Of a DNA stretch of 64,000 nucleotides, positions 1 through 7,624 are shown piece by piece (the first letter of the stretch is position 1; each line of letters begins with the position of its first letter). Location: contig NZ_JAUSST010000006.1 in NCBI RefSeq assembly GCF_030812415.1, forward strand, positions 1 to 64,000, in the 5' to 3' direction. The position numbers and the translations under genes were made by a program. The notes beneath the pieces were generated by a model that saw only the letters and a list, made by a program, of their open reading frames with translations, was not told the DNA's origin and searched no databases. Source of the stretch: Paenibacillus harenae. GTDB lineage: Bacteria > Bacillota > Bacilli > Paenibacillales > Paenibacillaceae.

Positions 1-130
1 CGTGAAGCCCCCCTCAAGATGAGATTTCCCAGTATGTAAGACCCCTTGAAGACGACGAGGTTGATAGGTTCGGGGTGGAAGCACAGCAATGTGTGTAGCT
101 GACGAATACTAATCGGTCGAGGGCTTATCC
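1..130 (+). rRNA. 23S ribosomal RNA, 3' end (partial)
   Basis: This is the last part of a large-subunit rRNA gene, cut by the left window edge. The conserved 3' segment is visible, including GACGACGAGGTTGATAGG and CGAATACTAATCGGTCGAGG. The 3' end is placed near 130 by comparison with Firmicute 23S ends. A tRNA cluster follows on the same strand. No 5S rRNA is found between it and the first tRNA. Confidence 0.93.
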
Positions 131-345
131 TAAAACGCTTATACGGTCCATACAACCTGTAGGCAACAGCTAAAGTTCGGCAAGACAATCTTTCGTATCC
201 AGTTTTCAGGGCGCAATGTCTGTTGCGGTAAGCTGACTAGTTCGGCTTAAGCAATATCATTGTAAAGGCATTTGGCGATGCCATTACCTGACCTTGTGAA
301 CGTCCCCGAACGTTCAGAAGAGACAAGCATTCGGGGAATAAGCGT
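131..345 (+). other. 23S-tRNA spacer without a 5S rRNA gene
   Basis: This 215-base spacer has no ORF of note and none of the conserved 5S rRNA blocks. It contains a GTATCCAGTTTTCAGG stretch, which I recall as usual in rRNA spacers of this bacterial group. A hairpin at about 302-337 has arms TCCCCGAA and TTCGGGGA. It probably carries only rRNA processing signals. Confidence 0.6.
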
Positions 346-422
346 GGCGGTGTAGCTCAGCTGGCTAGAGCGTACGGTTCATACCCGTGAGGTCGGGGGT
401 TCGATCCCCTTCGCCGCTACCA
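346..422 (+). tRNA. tRNA-Met (CAT)
   Basis: It folds as a cloverleaf: acceptor GGCGGTG pairs with CGCCGCT, the D arm starts TAGCTCAG, the anticodon loop is TTCATAC (anticodon CAT), and the T loop is TTCGATC. CCA is encoded. Whether it is an elongator or initiator was not settled; the G1:U72 wobble pair and TAGCTCAG favour elongator. Confidence 0.93.
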
Positions 423-452
423 TTACCTTTCTTTACTTGCAATACCTATTGT

Positions 453-528
453 GGAGGATTAGCTCAGCTGGGAGAGCATCTGCCTTACAAGCAGAGGGTC
501 GGCGGTTCGATCCCGTCATCCTCCACCA
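453..528 (+). tRNA. tRNA-Val (TAC)
   Basis: The cloverleaf has acceptor GGAGGAT paired with the 3' ATCCTCC, anticodon loop CTTACAA (anticodon TAC, valine) and an encoded CCA. It is the second gene of the cluster behind the rRNA operon. Confidence 0.95.
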
Positions 529-537
529 TCTAAACTT

Positions 538-614
538 GGAGCTGTGGTGTAGAGGCCTAACATGCCTGCCTGTCACGCAGGAGACCGCGGGTTCGAATCC
601 CGTCAGCTCCGCCA
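538..614 (+). tRNA. tRNA-Asp (GTC)
   Basis: The acceptor GGAGCTG pairs with CAGCTCC. The anticodon loop is CTGTCAC (anticodon GTC, aspartate), the T loop is TTCGAAT, and CCA is encoded. It lies ten bases after tRNA-Val. Confidence 0.95.
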
Positions 615-631
615 TTTTTTATTTAAAGTAA

Positions 632-707
<76 letters not shown>

Positions 708-748
708 CTTTATTTTTTTCTGCTTTTGGCAGACAGAAATAATAATGT

Positions 749-829
749 GGAGGATTAGCGAAGTGGCCAAACGCGGGAGACTGTAAATCTCTTCCTAACG
801 GTTCGGTGGTTCGAATCCATCATCCTCCA
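749..829 (+). tRNA. tRNA-Tyr (GTA)
   Basis: This is a class II tRNA with a long variable arm. The acceptor GGAGGAT pairs with ATCCTCC and the anticodon loop is CTGTAAA (anticodon GTA, tyrosine). After the discriminator A at 829 the gene reads TCA, so CCA is not encoded and must be added enzymatically. Confidence 0.93.
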
Positions 830-845
830 TCATTTCCCACATCAA

Positions 846-918
846 GAGCCATTAGCTCAGTTGGTAGAGCACCTGACTTTTAATCAGGGTGTCGAAGGTT
901 CGAGTCCTTCATGGCTCA
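846..918 (+). tRNA. tRNA-Lys (TTT)
   Basis: The acceptor GAGCCAT pairs with ATGGCTC and the anticodon loop is CTTTTAA (anticodon TTT, lysine). The 3' end reads A-TCA, so CCA is not encoded. It is the last tRNA before the terminator. Confidence 0.94.
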
Positions 919-942
919 TCATTTTTATCCTTAAAAGATATA

Positions 943-971
943 ACCGGAGATCATTGATCTTCGGTTTTTTT
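943..971 (+). terminator. rRNA/tRNA operon terminator
   Basis: A stem of ACCGGAGATC paired with GATCTTCGGT has a three-base loop and is followed by a run of T. It closes the rRNA-tRNA transcription unit. Confidence 0.9.
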
Positions 972-1100
972 GTGTTCTTATTTAGCCCTTTTTAGGATTT
1001 TCAGTTGCCCATTCTGCCATTTGCATAAGGAATAATAATTGCCTCTTTTATTTTTGCTTCGCTGGGGAACAATGGTACAAAGGCTTCTTCCGGAGGGGTA

Positions 1101-2054
1101 ATGGACATGATGTATGGGTTAGCGGCATTAATCAGCTTTGCGATTGTTTTTGTTACAGTACCGCCGCTTAGGAAGCTTGCATTGAGGCTAGGCTTCGTCG
1201 ACCGTCCGACAACGCGCAAAATCCACCGCAAGCCGATTCCCCTTATGGGGGGAGCGGCTATTTTTGCCGGTTGCGTAGGGACGATGCTGCTGTTCGTCGG
1301 ATTAACGCCGCTGAGCTGGACGATTGTTATCGGGGGCTTCGTGCTGGTCGCAGTCGGGCTGATCGATGATGCATGGAAGGCGACAGGCCGCGAATTCCCG
1401 GTGTGGCCGCGCGTGATCATTTATTTGGCGGCAGCATCCGTGCCGTCGATTTTCCGTATACAGATGGCCGGCATTGCAAGCCCTATTAATGGCCATTTCT
1501 ATTCGTTCGAGGGCTGGTTCTCGTGGCTCGCTACGACCTTATGGGTGTTCGCCCTGATCAATATGATTAACTTTATCGACGGGGTGGACGGTCTTGCTTC
1601 CGGCGTCTGTACGCTGTCTTCCTTAACGCTCCTGGCGGCGGCCCTCATGACGGGTAGGCCCGATGCGGCGATGCTCGCCGTTATTGCAGCCGGCGTCTCC
1701 ATCGGCTTCCTTATTCACAACTTCTACCCGGCGCGTATATTCATGGGCGATGCCGGAGCGACGTTCCTTGGGTATACGCTTGCCGTAATTGCGGTGGATG
1801 GTACACTCAAGCGCGCGACCTTCATCTCGATGCTCGTTCCGCTGCTTGCACTTGGACTGCCAATCTTGGATACGTCCTTTGTTATGCTGCGCAGACTGAT
1901 TAGCGGCAAAGGCCTTCATCATGCGGACAAGCTCCATACCCACCATACGCTGATGAAGTGGGGGCTGAATCAAGTCCAAACCGTGTCGTTCTTATACTTG
2001 ATCTCCGCTCTGTTCGCGCTGATGTCGATCATCCTTTTGCTGGCGATTGGCTGA
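1101..2054 (+). CDS. tagO: Undecaprenyl-phosphate GlcNAc-1-phosphate transferase (TagO/WecA family)
   Basis: This polytopic membrane enzyme moves GlcNAc-1-phosphate from UDP-GlcNAc to undecaprenyl phosphate. That is the first step of wall teichoic acid or related wall polymer synthesis on the inner membrane face. The 317 residues show the family hallmarks: LIDDAWK, NFIDGVDGLASG, FMGDAG and a His-rich cytoplasmic loop ending in HTHH, all among about ten hydrophobic segments. The length fits the family. GGAGGGG at 1092-1098 lies too close to the ATG at 1101, so the ATG at 1107 (residue 3) may be the true start. Neighbours give no wall-polymer operon, so the gene seems to stand alone. Confidence 0.93.
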   Translation: MDMMYGLAALISFAIVFVTVPPLRKLALRLGFVDRPTTRKIHRKPIPLMGGAAIFAGCVGTMLLFVGLTPLSWTIVIGGFVLVAVGLIDDAWKATGREFPVWPRVIIYLAAASVPSIFRIQMAGIASPINGHFYSFEGWFSWLATTLWVFALINMINFIDGVDGLASGVCTLSSLTLLAAALMTGRPDAAMLAVIAAGVSIGFLIHNFYPARIFMGDAGATFLGYTLAVIAVDGTLKRATFISMLVPLLALGLPILDTSFVMLRRLISGKGLHHADKLHTHHTLMKWGLNQVQTVSFLYLISALFALMSIILLLAIG

Positions 2055-2146
2055 ACTTGGCTTGTCGTTATGGTACAATGATGTTAAAAAGGCGTTTTCT
2101 TTAGCCGTAGAGCGGCACTCAGCCGAGGAGATTGGAGAAGAGCGAA

Positions 2147-3292
2147 ATGAGCACGACAGATTGGTTGAAGCCGCTGCAGCACATTTTAAATTGTCCGATT
2201 CATGTACATACGATTTCCATTACGGAATGGGCGGAAGTGGTCAAAGGCGCCGAAGCGCTATGGCCGGCAGAACTGAACGCTTATAATCCGGTCGAGGGCC
2301 AGCGGGCGGAGAAGCAGAATAAGCTGCATTTCGTCGCTGCGCTGTCCGAGCATACCGTTGAACTTCTAGATATTGAACCTTCCGGGCTCAGTCAACCTGA
2401 AAAGGACCTTATTAGCTGGACACTCCAGCTCGTAAGTGGGGGAGAAGCCGAGTCTAAGAAAATGTCTTCCATTTCGGAAACGGAACGTAATGCGCTCAAA
2501 CTTAGCGAGTGGATCCAACTACAGCTTGAAGAGGCCGAACCGGCTTATTCGCTGCCGGATCATCTTGTTGTCGGCAGCCGGTTATTTAATGATATGATTC
2601 CGTTCCTGCTCGTAACCGAGCAATCGAACACGAAGCTTGCGACATTCTCCGAGCTGGAGAAGCTGCTTCGTTCCTTCTTGTCCGACGATGTACTGCTTAT
2701 TCCGCTTAAGAGCCAGGAATGGCTCATATGGGGTCCAATGTCGCTCCTGCGCGATGAAGAAACGGATTCGTTCGACGACCTTGAGGAGGAGACGCTCGAG
2801 GACAGCCTGGAGTCGATCTGCTCAGGGCTGCACGAGATGCTGGCCAGCGAGTGGATAGGCGAGTGCCATCTAGCGGTCGCTCATCCTGCGACGCCGGCCA
2901 AAGGTATCGTGGAGACGACTATTCTGCTGCGAGAGACGATCAATCTCGGACGCAAGTTCCATGTCGGGACGAATATTCATATGCCTTGGATGCTCCAACT
3001 CGAGCGGCTGCTCAATGCAATCCCCGAGATGCAGCGTTCCAAATATTTGGAGCAATCGCTGAAGCGGGCCGATATGTTCGTCGAGCCGGAGATGCTGAGT
3101 ACGCTGGAGACGTTCTTCACGTTGGACTGCAATGTGAGCGAAACCGCCAAGAAGCTGTACATTCACCGCAACACGCTCCTATACCGGCTTGATAAGCTGA
3201 AGCAGGAAACCGGGCTTGATGTTCGTCAGTTTCGCGATGCCGTACTCGTTAAAATTATATTGCTATTGTACAAAGTTACGAAAAGAAATTAG
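2147..3292 (+). CDS. PucR-type transcriptional regulator (C-terminal HTH)
   Basis: This 381-residue protein has no clear enzymatic domain in its N-terminal two thirds. It ends in a typical PucR/CdaR-like helix-turn-helix: NVSETAKKLYIHRNTLLYRLDKLK, written here in parts as NVSETAKKLYIHRN then TLLYRLDKLK (about residues 325-348). Such proteins are DNA-binding regulators. The start was set at ATG 2147, preceded by GGAGAAG; an in-frame TTG at 2132 is less likely. It sits directly upstream of the sugar ABC ATPase gene on the same strand, 89 bases apart, and may control it. The ligand is unknown. Confidence 0.75.
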   Translation: MSTTDWLKPLQHILNCPIHVHTISITEWAEVVKGAEALWPAELNAYNPVEGQRAEKQNKLHFVAALSEHTVELLDIEPSGLSQPEKDLISWTLQLVSGGEAESKKMSSISETERNALKLSEWIQLQLEEAEPAYSLPDHLVVGSRLFNDMIPFLLVTEQSNTKLATFSELEKLLRSFLSDDVLLIPLKSQEWLIWGPMSLLRDEETDSFDDLEEETLEDSLESICSGLHEMLASEWIGECHLAVAHPATPAKGIVETTILLRETINLGRKFHVGTNIHMPWMLQLERLLNAIPEMQRSKYLEQSLKRADMFVEPEMLSTLETFFTLDCNVSETAKKLYIHRNTLLYRLDKLKQETGLDVRQFRDAVLVKIILLLYKVTKRN

Positions 3293-3317
3293 TTTTTTTG
3301 TATAGTATGTGCATAGT

Positions 3318-3331
3318 CACAAACGCTTACA
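3318..3331 (+). promoter_or_regulatory. Cre-like half-conserved site upstream of msmX
   Basis: CACAAACGCTTACA matches the catabolite-responsive consensus TGWAANCGNTNWCA at 11 of 14 positions, with a perfect right half and a poor left half. A CcpA site before a sugar-ATPase gene makes sense, but the match is weak. Confidence 0.3.
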
Positions 3332-3381
3332 TCGGATAAGATAAGTGCATAACGAAATTTCTTTCTAGGGGGAAACTTATC

Positions 3382-4503
3382 ATGGCAGGCGTACGTTTAG
3401 AGAATATTTACAAGAAATACCCGGGTACCGACAAAGCATCGGTTACTGACGTTAACTTAGACATCAAGGACAAAGAATTCCTCGTATTGGTAGGACCGTC
3501 CGGTTGCGGTAAATCGACAACTCTTCGTATGATCGCTGGCTTGGAAGAAATTTCTGAAGGCAAACTGTTCATCGGCGACCGTCTTGTAAACGACGTAGCT
3601 CCTAAAGACCGCGACATCGCGATGGTATTCCAATCCTACGCGTTGTACCCGCACATGAACGTTTACCAAAACATGGCGTTCGGCCTTAAACTTCGTAAAT
3701 TCAAAAAAGCAGACATCGACAAACGCGTTCGTGAAGCTGCTAAAATTCTTGATATTGAGCATTTGCTCGAGCGTAAACCAAAAGCTCTTTCCGGCGGTCA
3801 ACGTCAACGTGTCGCTTTGGGACGCGCGATCGTACGTGAGCCGCAAGTATTCTTGATGGATGAGCCGCTCTCCAACTTGGATGCGAAACTTCGTGGACAA
3901 ATGCGCGCTGAAATCAGCAAACTAACGAAGCGTCTTGAGACGACTACAATTTACGTAACGCATGACCAAATCGAAGCAATGACGATGGGCGACCGTATCG
4001 TTGTTATGAAGGACGGCTTCATTCAACAAACGGATTCCCCTGAACAACTTTACAACCACCCTGTTAACATCTTCGTAGCCGGCTTTATCGGCGCTCCTTC
4101 GATGAACTTCATCAACGGAACGTTGACGGAGCAAGGCGGAACGGTTAAATTCAAAGCGGCTGGCGTAGACGTTGTCGTTCCTGAAGGCAAATCGGCACTG
4201 CTTCGTTCGAAAGGCTACATCGGCAAAGAAGTTATTCTTGGCATTCGTCCAGAAGATCTTCACGAGGAGCCTGTGTTCTTGGAAGCTTCCCCGAACACAA
4301 TCGTTAACGCACACGTAGAGGTCGCCGAGAACCTTGGTCACGAAATGTACCTGTACCTGAACGGTATCGGAACTGACACGGTTATCGCTCGCGTAGACGG
4401 ACGTTCCGGTCTTCGTGACGGCACAAGCGTTAAGCTTGCTCTTGACATGAACAAAGTTCATTTGTTCGACAAAGAGTCCGAATTGAACATTTTCGAAGTG
4501 TAA
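3382..4503 (+). CDS. msmX: Multi-sugar ABC transporter ATP-binding subunit (MsmX/UgpC type)
   Basis: This ATPase energises several CUT1-type sugar importers that lack their own ATPase. It would act with permease pairs such as the one at 51.3-53.1 kb, which also has no ATPase gene. Visible motifs are Walker A GPSGCGKST (residues 38-46), signature LSGGQRQRVALGRA, Walker B VFLMDEPLSNLDA and the switch His in YVTHDQ. A C-terminal regulatory (TOBE/MalK-like) domain fills residues 240-373. The length of 373 is normal for the family. Codon usage resembles that of highly expressed genes. It is monocistronic, with a strong terminator just behind. Confidence 0.93.
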   Translation: MAGVRLENIYKKYPGTDKASVTDVNLDIKDKEFLVLVGPSGCGKSTTLRMIAGLEEISEGKLFIGDRLVNDVAPKDRDIAMVFQSYALYPHMNVYQNMAFGLKLRKFKKADIDKRVREAAKILDIEHLLERKPKALSGGQRQRVALGRAIVREPQVFLMDEPLSNLDAKLRGQMRAEISKLTKRLETTTIYVTHDQIEAMTMGDRIVVMKDGFIQQTDSPEQLYNHPVNIFVAGFIGAPSMNFINGTLTEQGGTVKFKAAGVDVVVPEGKSALLRSKGYIGKEVILGIRPEDLHEEPVFLEASPNTIVNAHVEVAENLGHEMYLYLNGIGTDTVIARVDGRSGLRDGTSVKLALDMNKVHLFDKESELNIFEV

Positions 4504-4519
4504 CACTTCGATCTAACGA

Positions 4520-4553
4520 GAGTCGCCTGGATAATCCAGGCGACTCTTTTTTT
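4520..4553 (+). terminator. Terminator of msmX
   Basis: An 11-bp perfect stem, GAGTCGCCTGG paired with CCAGGCGACTC, has an ATAAT loop and is followed by seven T. Confidence 0.95.
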
Positions 4554-4563
4554 GTTTCTATAC

Positions 4564-4593
4564 GTAAAACCGTTTCTGGCGCTTGCGCGTCTA
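4564..4593 (+). promoter_or_regulatory. Candidate ECF-type promoter of the sigma operon
   Basis: GTAAAACC at 4564-4571 and CGTCTA at 4588-4593 are separated by 16 bases. This matches the AAC-N16-CGT architecture of ECF sigma promoters, with a CGTCTA -10 of the SigV/SigM kind. Start of transcription would be near 4600, giving a short leader before the ATG at 4627. It suggests autoregulation of the sigma gene. Confidence 0.6.
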
Positions 4594-4626
4594 ATCAGTA
4601 TGGATGTACGGACGGGGAGGGAAGGC

Positions 4627-5229
4627 ATGGAGGATCGGGATGAGTACGCTTCGGCGGCCATTAGGGGCGATGAGGAGGCGCTGCTCCGGCGCATTGATAT
4701 GGATAAGCGCCAGCTTTACGGCATCGCCTTCGCTTATATGCGCAATGAGGAGGATGCGATCGAGGCGATTCAGGAAACGGTTTGCCGCGTATGGGCGAAG
4801 CGCCGAACGCTGCGCGAGGCGAAGTACTTCACGACATGGACGATTCGAATATTGATTCGGGTGTGCATGGACGAGAAGAAGAAGCGAAAGCGAGAGCAAC
4901 AGCAGTCTACTATAGATGCTAGCCGCATGCAGAGAACCGTAGAAGCGAATGACGAAGAGGAAGATGCGGCAGCAAGGCTCGACATGGCCGCCCAAGTGCA
5001 GGCACTGCCTGCCAATTATCGGATGGTCGTCGTACTGAAGTATTATCGCGATAGGACGATTATGGAAATAGCCGAGTTGCTCGAGAAGCCGGATGGCACA
5101 ATACGGACATGGTTGAATAAGGCATTGAAGCTGCTGCGAAGCGATATGACGAAGACCGAGGAGGTGGAAGCCTATGTGCGAGGAATCGGGAAGAGAGAGG
5201 CAGCTGGTCGAGGCGATGCTGCAGATTGA
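4627..5229 (+). CDS. ECF-family RNA polymerase sigma factor (SigV-like)
   Basis: This 200-residue sigma factor should direct RNA polymerase to stress or envelope genes. Region 2 is visible around residues 20-85 (YGIAFAYMRNEEDAIEAIQET, shown as YGIAFAYMRN and EEDAIEAIQET). Region 4 lies near residues 120-180, with LPANYRMVVVLKYYRDRTIMEI broken as LPANYRMVVVLKYY and RDRTIMEIAELL. ATG 4627 was chosen because GGGGAGG precedes it; the longer frame would begin inside the previous terminator. The gene overlaps the next one by 56 bases, which suggests translational coupling with an anti-sigma factor. Confidence 0.88.
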   Translation: MEDRDEYASAAIRGDEEALLRRIDMDKRQLYGIAFAYMRNEEDAIEAIQETVCRVWAKRRTLREAKYFTTWTIRILIRVCMDEKKKRKREQQQSTIDASRMQRTVEANDEEEDAAARLDMAAQVQALPANYRMVVVLKYYRDRTIMEIAELLEKPDGTIRTWLNKALKLLRSDMTKTEEVEAYVRGIGKREAAGRGDAAD

Positions 5230-6538
5230 TCGGGAGCAGGCCGATTTGCAAATGTTGCCAATGGAAGACGAAAGACTTGATGCTGCCCTTCGGAACGGTC
5301 TTGAGAGGGGGCGCAGGCATACCGTCAGGATGAGCCGGAAGCGGCTAAGTCTAAAGCTTGGCCTATCGGCGGCGTGTGTCCTGCTGCTGCTGACGGCATT
5401 CGTTCGCGTGTCTCCTTCCTTTGCGGCAATCATGAAGGAAATTCCGGGTTTTGGCGATTTTGTAGAGCTGGTCGAAGGCGATAAGACGCTCGTGTCCGCA
5501 CTCGACAATGAATTCATTCAGCCTATGAGCTTGACCGATGAGAAGAACGGTTTCAAGCTGACGGTTAACGGCGTGATTGCCGATGATAACCGGCTTGTGA
5601 TTTTGTATACAGGCGAAGGGCCGGGCATAACGAGTGAGACGGAGATCGAGGACTTTAAGCTGTTGAAGGATAACGGTGAGGGGGTGCGCGGCGTGATCGG
5701 TTTTTCACAATTTAGAGGGGATAAGGAAGGAGCGGGATCCGTCATGTATGATTATTTCGATGTTTCTCTTCAAGAAGGCGAAGCTATGCCGGAAAACGTT
5801 GATTTGAATGTGAAGCTGAAGGATCAATGGCTCCGAACTAACGTTCCGATTGATCATTCCAAATTCGCTGGCATGCGTGAAGAGATTGCGGTGAATGAGG
5901 TTATCGAGCTTGACGGTCAGCGGTTAACGGTGGAAAGCGCGGTTATCACACCTCTTCAGGTGAGAGTGACCGTTAAGGCCGATCCAGACAATACGCTGCA
6001 AACGAACGGTATGATCGATGCGGTACTTAAGGATGAGAAAGGACGCATCTACACGTGGAAGACGGGAATGGGCGATTATAACGATGAGATGGTTTACCAT
6101 TTCCAGAGCAGCTATTTTGCCAAACCTAAGCAGCTTGCGCTTGAAGCGGACGGAGCGTATATGTCACAGCGGGATCGGTTGTTTGTGATCAATACGGAGA
6201 CAGGCGAGACGAGCGAAACGCCGGATAAGCGCATTACTTATCACGGGAAGCAGGAAGAGAAGGACGGCTATATCCTGCAGCTCGACATGGCAGACCTGGA
6301 TGAGACGGAGCAGAAGTTGGGCTATACGTTCTTCGAGTATAATGGCAGCTTCACGGATGCCAGCGGAAAATCGTATTCGCTATTGGATAAGGACGGCACG
6401 AAGATTGAGTCGGGCGGATCAGAGCCGGCCCGTTATTACTTCAAAATTCCGAAGGCGGATTACGTACAGCCGCTAACGTTCCGCGTGAAGCAGTACCCGG
6501 GCTATATTTTGGAGCCGATCAGCATTACGATTAAATAA
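5174..6538 (+). CDS. Membrane anti-sigma factor, DUF4179-type
   Basis: This 454-residue single-pass membrane protein is the likely anti-sigma partner of the ECF factor. Residues 1-57 are cytoplasmic and charged. One transmembrane segment (about 60-80, LSAACVLLLLTAFV) follows. The rest is extracytoplasmic and beta-rich, and opens with the motif FAAIMKEIPGFGDFVELVEGD (seen as FAAIMKEIPGFG and DFVELV). That motif is typical of DUF4179 proteins encoded next to sigma genes. Start ATG 5174 lies inside the sigma gene behind GAGGTGG. The signal it senses is not evident. The anti-sigma role is inferred from topology and the overlap. Confidence 0.8.
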   Translation: MCEESGRERQLVEAMLQIDREQADLQMLPMEDERLDAALRNGLERGRRHTVRMSRKRLSLKLGLSAACVLLLLTAFVRVSPSFAAIMKEIPGFGDFVELVEGDKTLVSALDNEFIQPMSLTDEKNGFKLTVNGVIADDNRLVILYTGEGPGITSETEIEDFKLLKDNGEGVRGVIGFSQFRGDKEGAGSVMYDYFDVSLQEGEAMPENVDLNVKLKDQWLRTNVPIDHSKFAGMREEIAVNEVIELDGQRLTVESAVITPLQVRVTVKADPDNTLQTNGMIDAVLKDEKGRIYTWKTGMGDYNDEMVYHFQSSYFAKPKQLALEADGAYMSQRDRLFVINTETGETSETPDKRITYHGKQEEKDGYILQLDMADLDETEQKLGYTFFEYNGSFTDASGKSYSLLDKDGTKIESGGSEPARYYFKIPKADYVQPLTFRVKQYPGYILEPISITIK

Positions 6539-6542
6539 GAAG

Positions 6543-6585
6543 AGGACGCCGGGCAGCGCCGAAACGTTGCGTTCGGCGTCTTTTT
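6543..6585 (+). terminator. Terminator after the anti-sigma gene
   Basis: GGACGCC pairs with GGCGTC across a GC-rich inner hairpin (GCCGAA with TTCGGC) and a TTTTT run follows. Two alternative pairings are possible. Confidence 0.75.
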
Positions 6586-6658
6586 CCTTTACGATGAAGA
6601 CATTGGATACATACTTACATAACAGCATGCTGCAGTTGTCATAAGAGGAGGCCATACG

Positions 6659-7597
6659 ATGGCGAAGAAAGTAAAGGTGTCTGAGCTCGTCCAGCAATTT
6701 CAACTCGAAATTGTCGCTGGAGAAGATGGGCTGAAGCGTGCAATTACGGTTGACGATCTGTATCGTCCGGGATTGGAGATGGCAGGCTATTTCCACTACT
6801 ATCCGAGCGAACGCGTACAGCTGCTAGGACGGACGGAAATATCGTTCTTAAGCACGCTAGAGAGCGAAGAGCGCAAGGATCGTATGGCGTGGCTGTGCAA
6901 CGAGGAGACGCCGTGCATTATTTTGACAAGAGGGCTTGAAGCGCCGGAAGAGCTCGTGCAGCAATCGAACGCATCGAACATTCCGGTGTTGCGCAGCAAT
7001 GTGGCGACAACGATTCTATCCAGCCGGATTACCGACTTCCTGGAGAAGAAGCTTGCTCCGACCGCGACGATTCATGGCGTTCTCGTCGACGTCTACGGCG
7101 TGGGCATGCTTATTACCGGGGGAAGCGGCATCGGCAAGAGCGAGACGGCGCTGGAGCTCGTGAAGCGCGGACATCGGCTCGTAGCCGACGATGCGGTTGA
7201 AATTCGTCAGACGTCCGACGGACAGCTGCATGGCAGCGCGCCGGAGCTAATCCGCCATTTGCTCGAGATTCGCGGACTGGGCATCATTAACGTGATGACG
7301 CTATTCGGCGCGGGCGCGGTCAGAACGCAGAAGCGGATCGGACTCGTGATTAAGCTGGAGAACTGGCAGCAGGATAAGCAATACGATCGTCTGGGACTCG
7401 ATGAGGAGACGACGCGCATTATCGATACGGACATCCCTCTCGTCACGGTTCCCGTTCGTCCAGGTCGTAACTTGGCAGTCATTATCGAGGTGGCGGCGAT
7501 GAATTTCCGCTTGAAACGGATGGGCTACAATGCGGCGCTGCAATTCACGAACAAGCTGACCGAAACGATCGCGGACGATATGGACGATTACGATTGA
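6659..7597 (+). CDS. hprK: HPr kinase/phosphorylase
   Basis: This bifunctional enzyme phosphorylates and dephosphorylates HPr and Crh on Ser46, which sets CcpA-dependent catabolite control. The 312 residues contain Walker A GGSGIGKS (154-161), the family motif EIRGLGIINV and a C-terminal capping helix. The length is standard. It heads a block hprK-lgt-ppaX-acyltransferase conserved in bacilli. The HPr gene at 25.6 kb, which has Ser46 in the right context, is a likely substrate. Confidence 0.96.
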   Translation: MAKKVKVSELVQQFQLEIVAGEDGLKRAITVDDLYRPGLEMAGYFHYYPSERVQLLGRTEISFLSTLESEERKDRMAWLCNEETPCIILTRGLEAPEELVQQSNASNIPVLRSNVATTILSSRITDFLEKKLAPTATIHGVLVDVYGVGMLITGGSGIGKSETALELVKRGHRLVADDAVEIRQTSDGQLHGSAPELIRHLLEIRGLGIINVMTLFGAGAVRTQKRIGLVIKLENWQQDKQYDRLGLDEETTRIIDTDIPLVTVPVRPGRNLAVIIEVAAMNFRLKRMGYNAALQFTNKLTETIADDMDDYD

Positions 7598-7624
7598 GAT
7601 TGATAACAAAGGAGATAAGCGTGA

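Noticed and set aside
437..631. Short frames on both strands across the tRNA cluster
   Set aside because: They lie on clearly folded tRNA genes.
4591..5517. A 308-codon minus-strand frame opposite the sigma/anti-sigma genes
   Set aside because: The plus-strand sigma motifs and overlapping start are convincing; the antisense frame has no domain.
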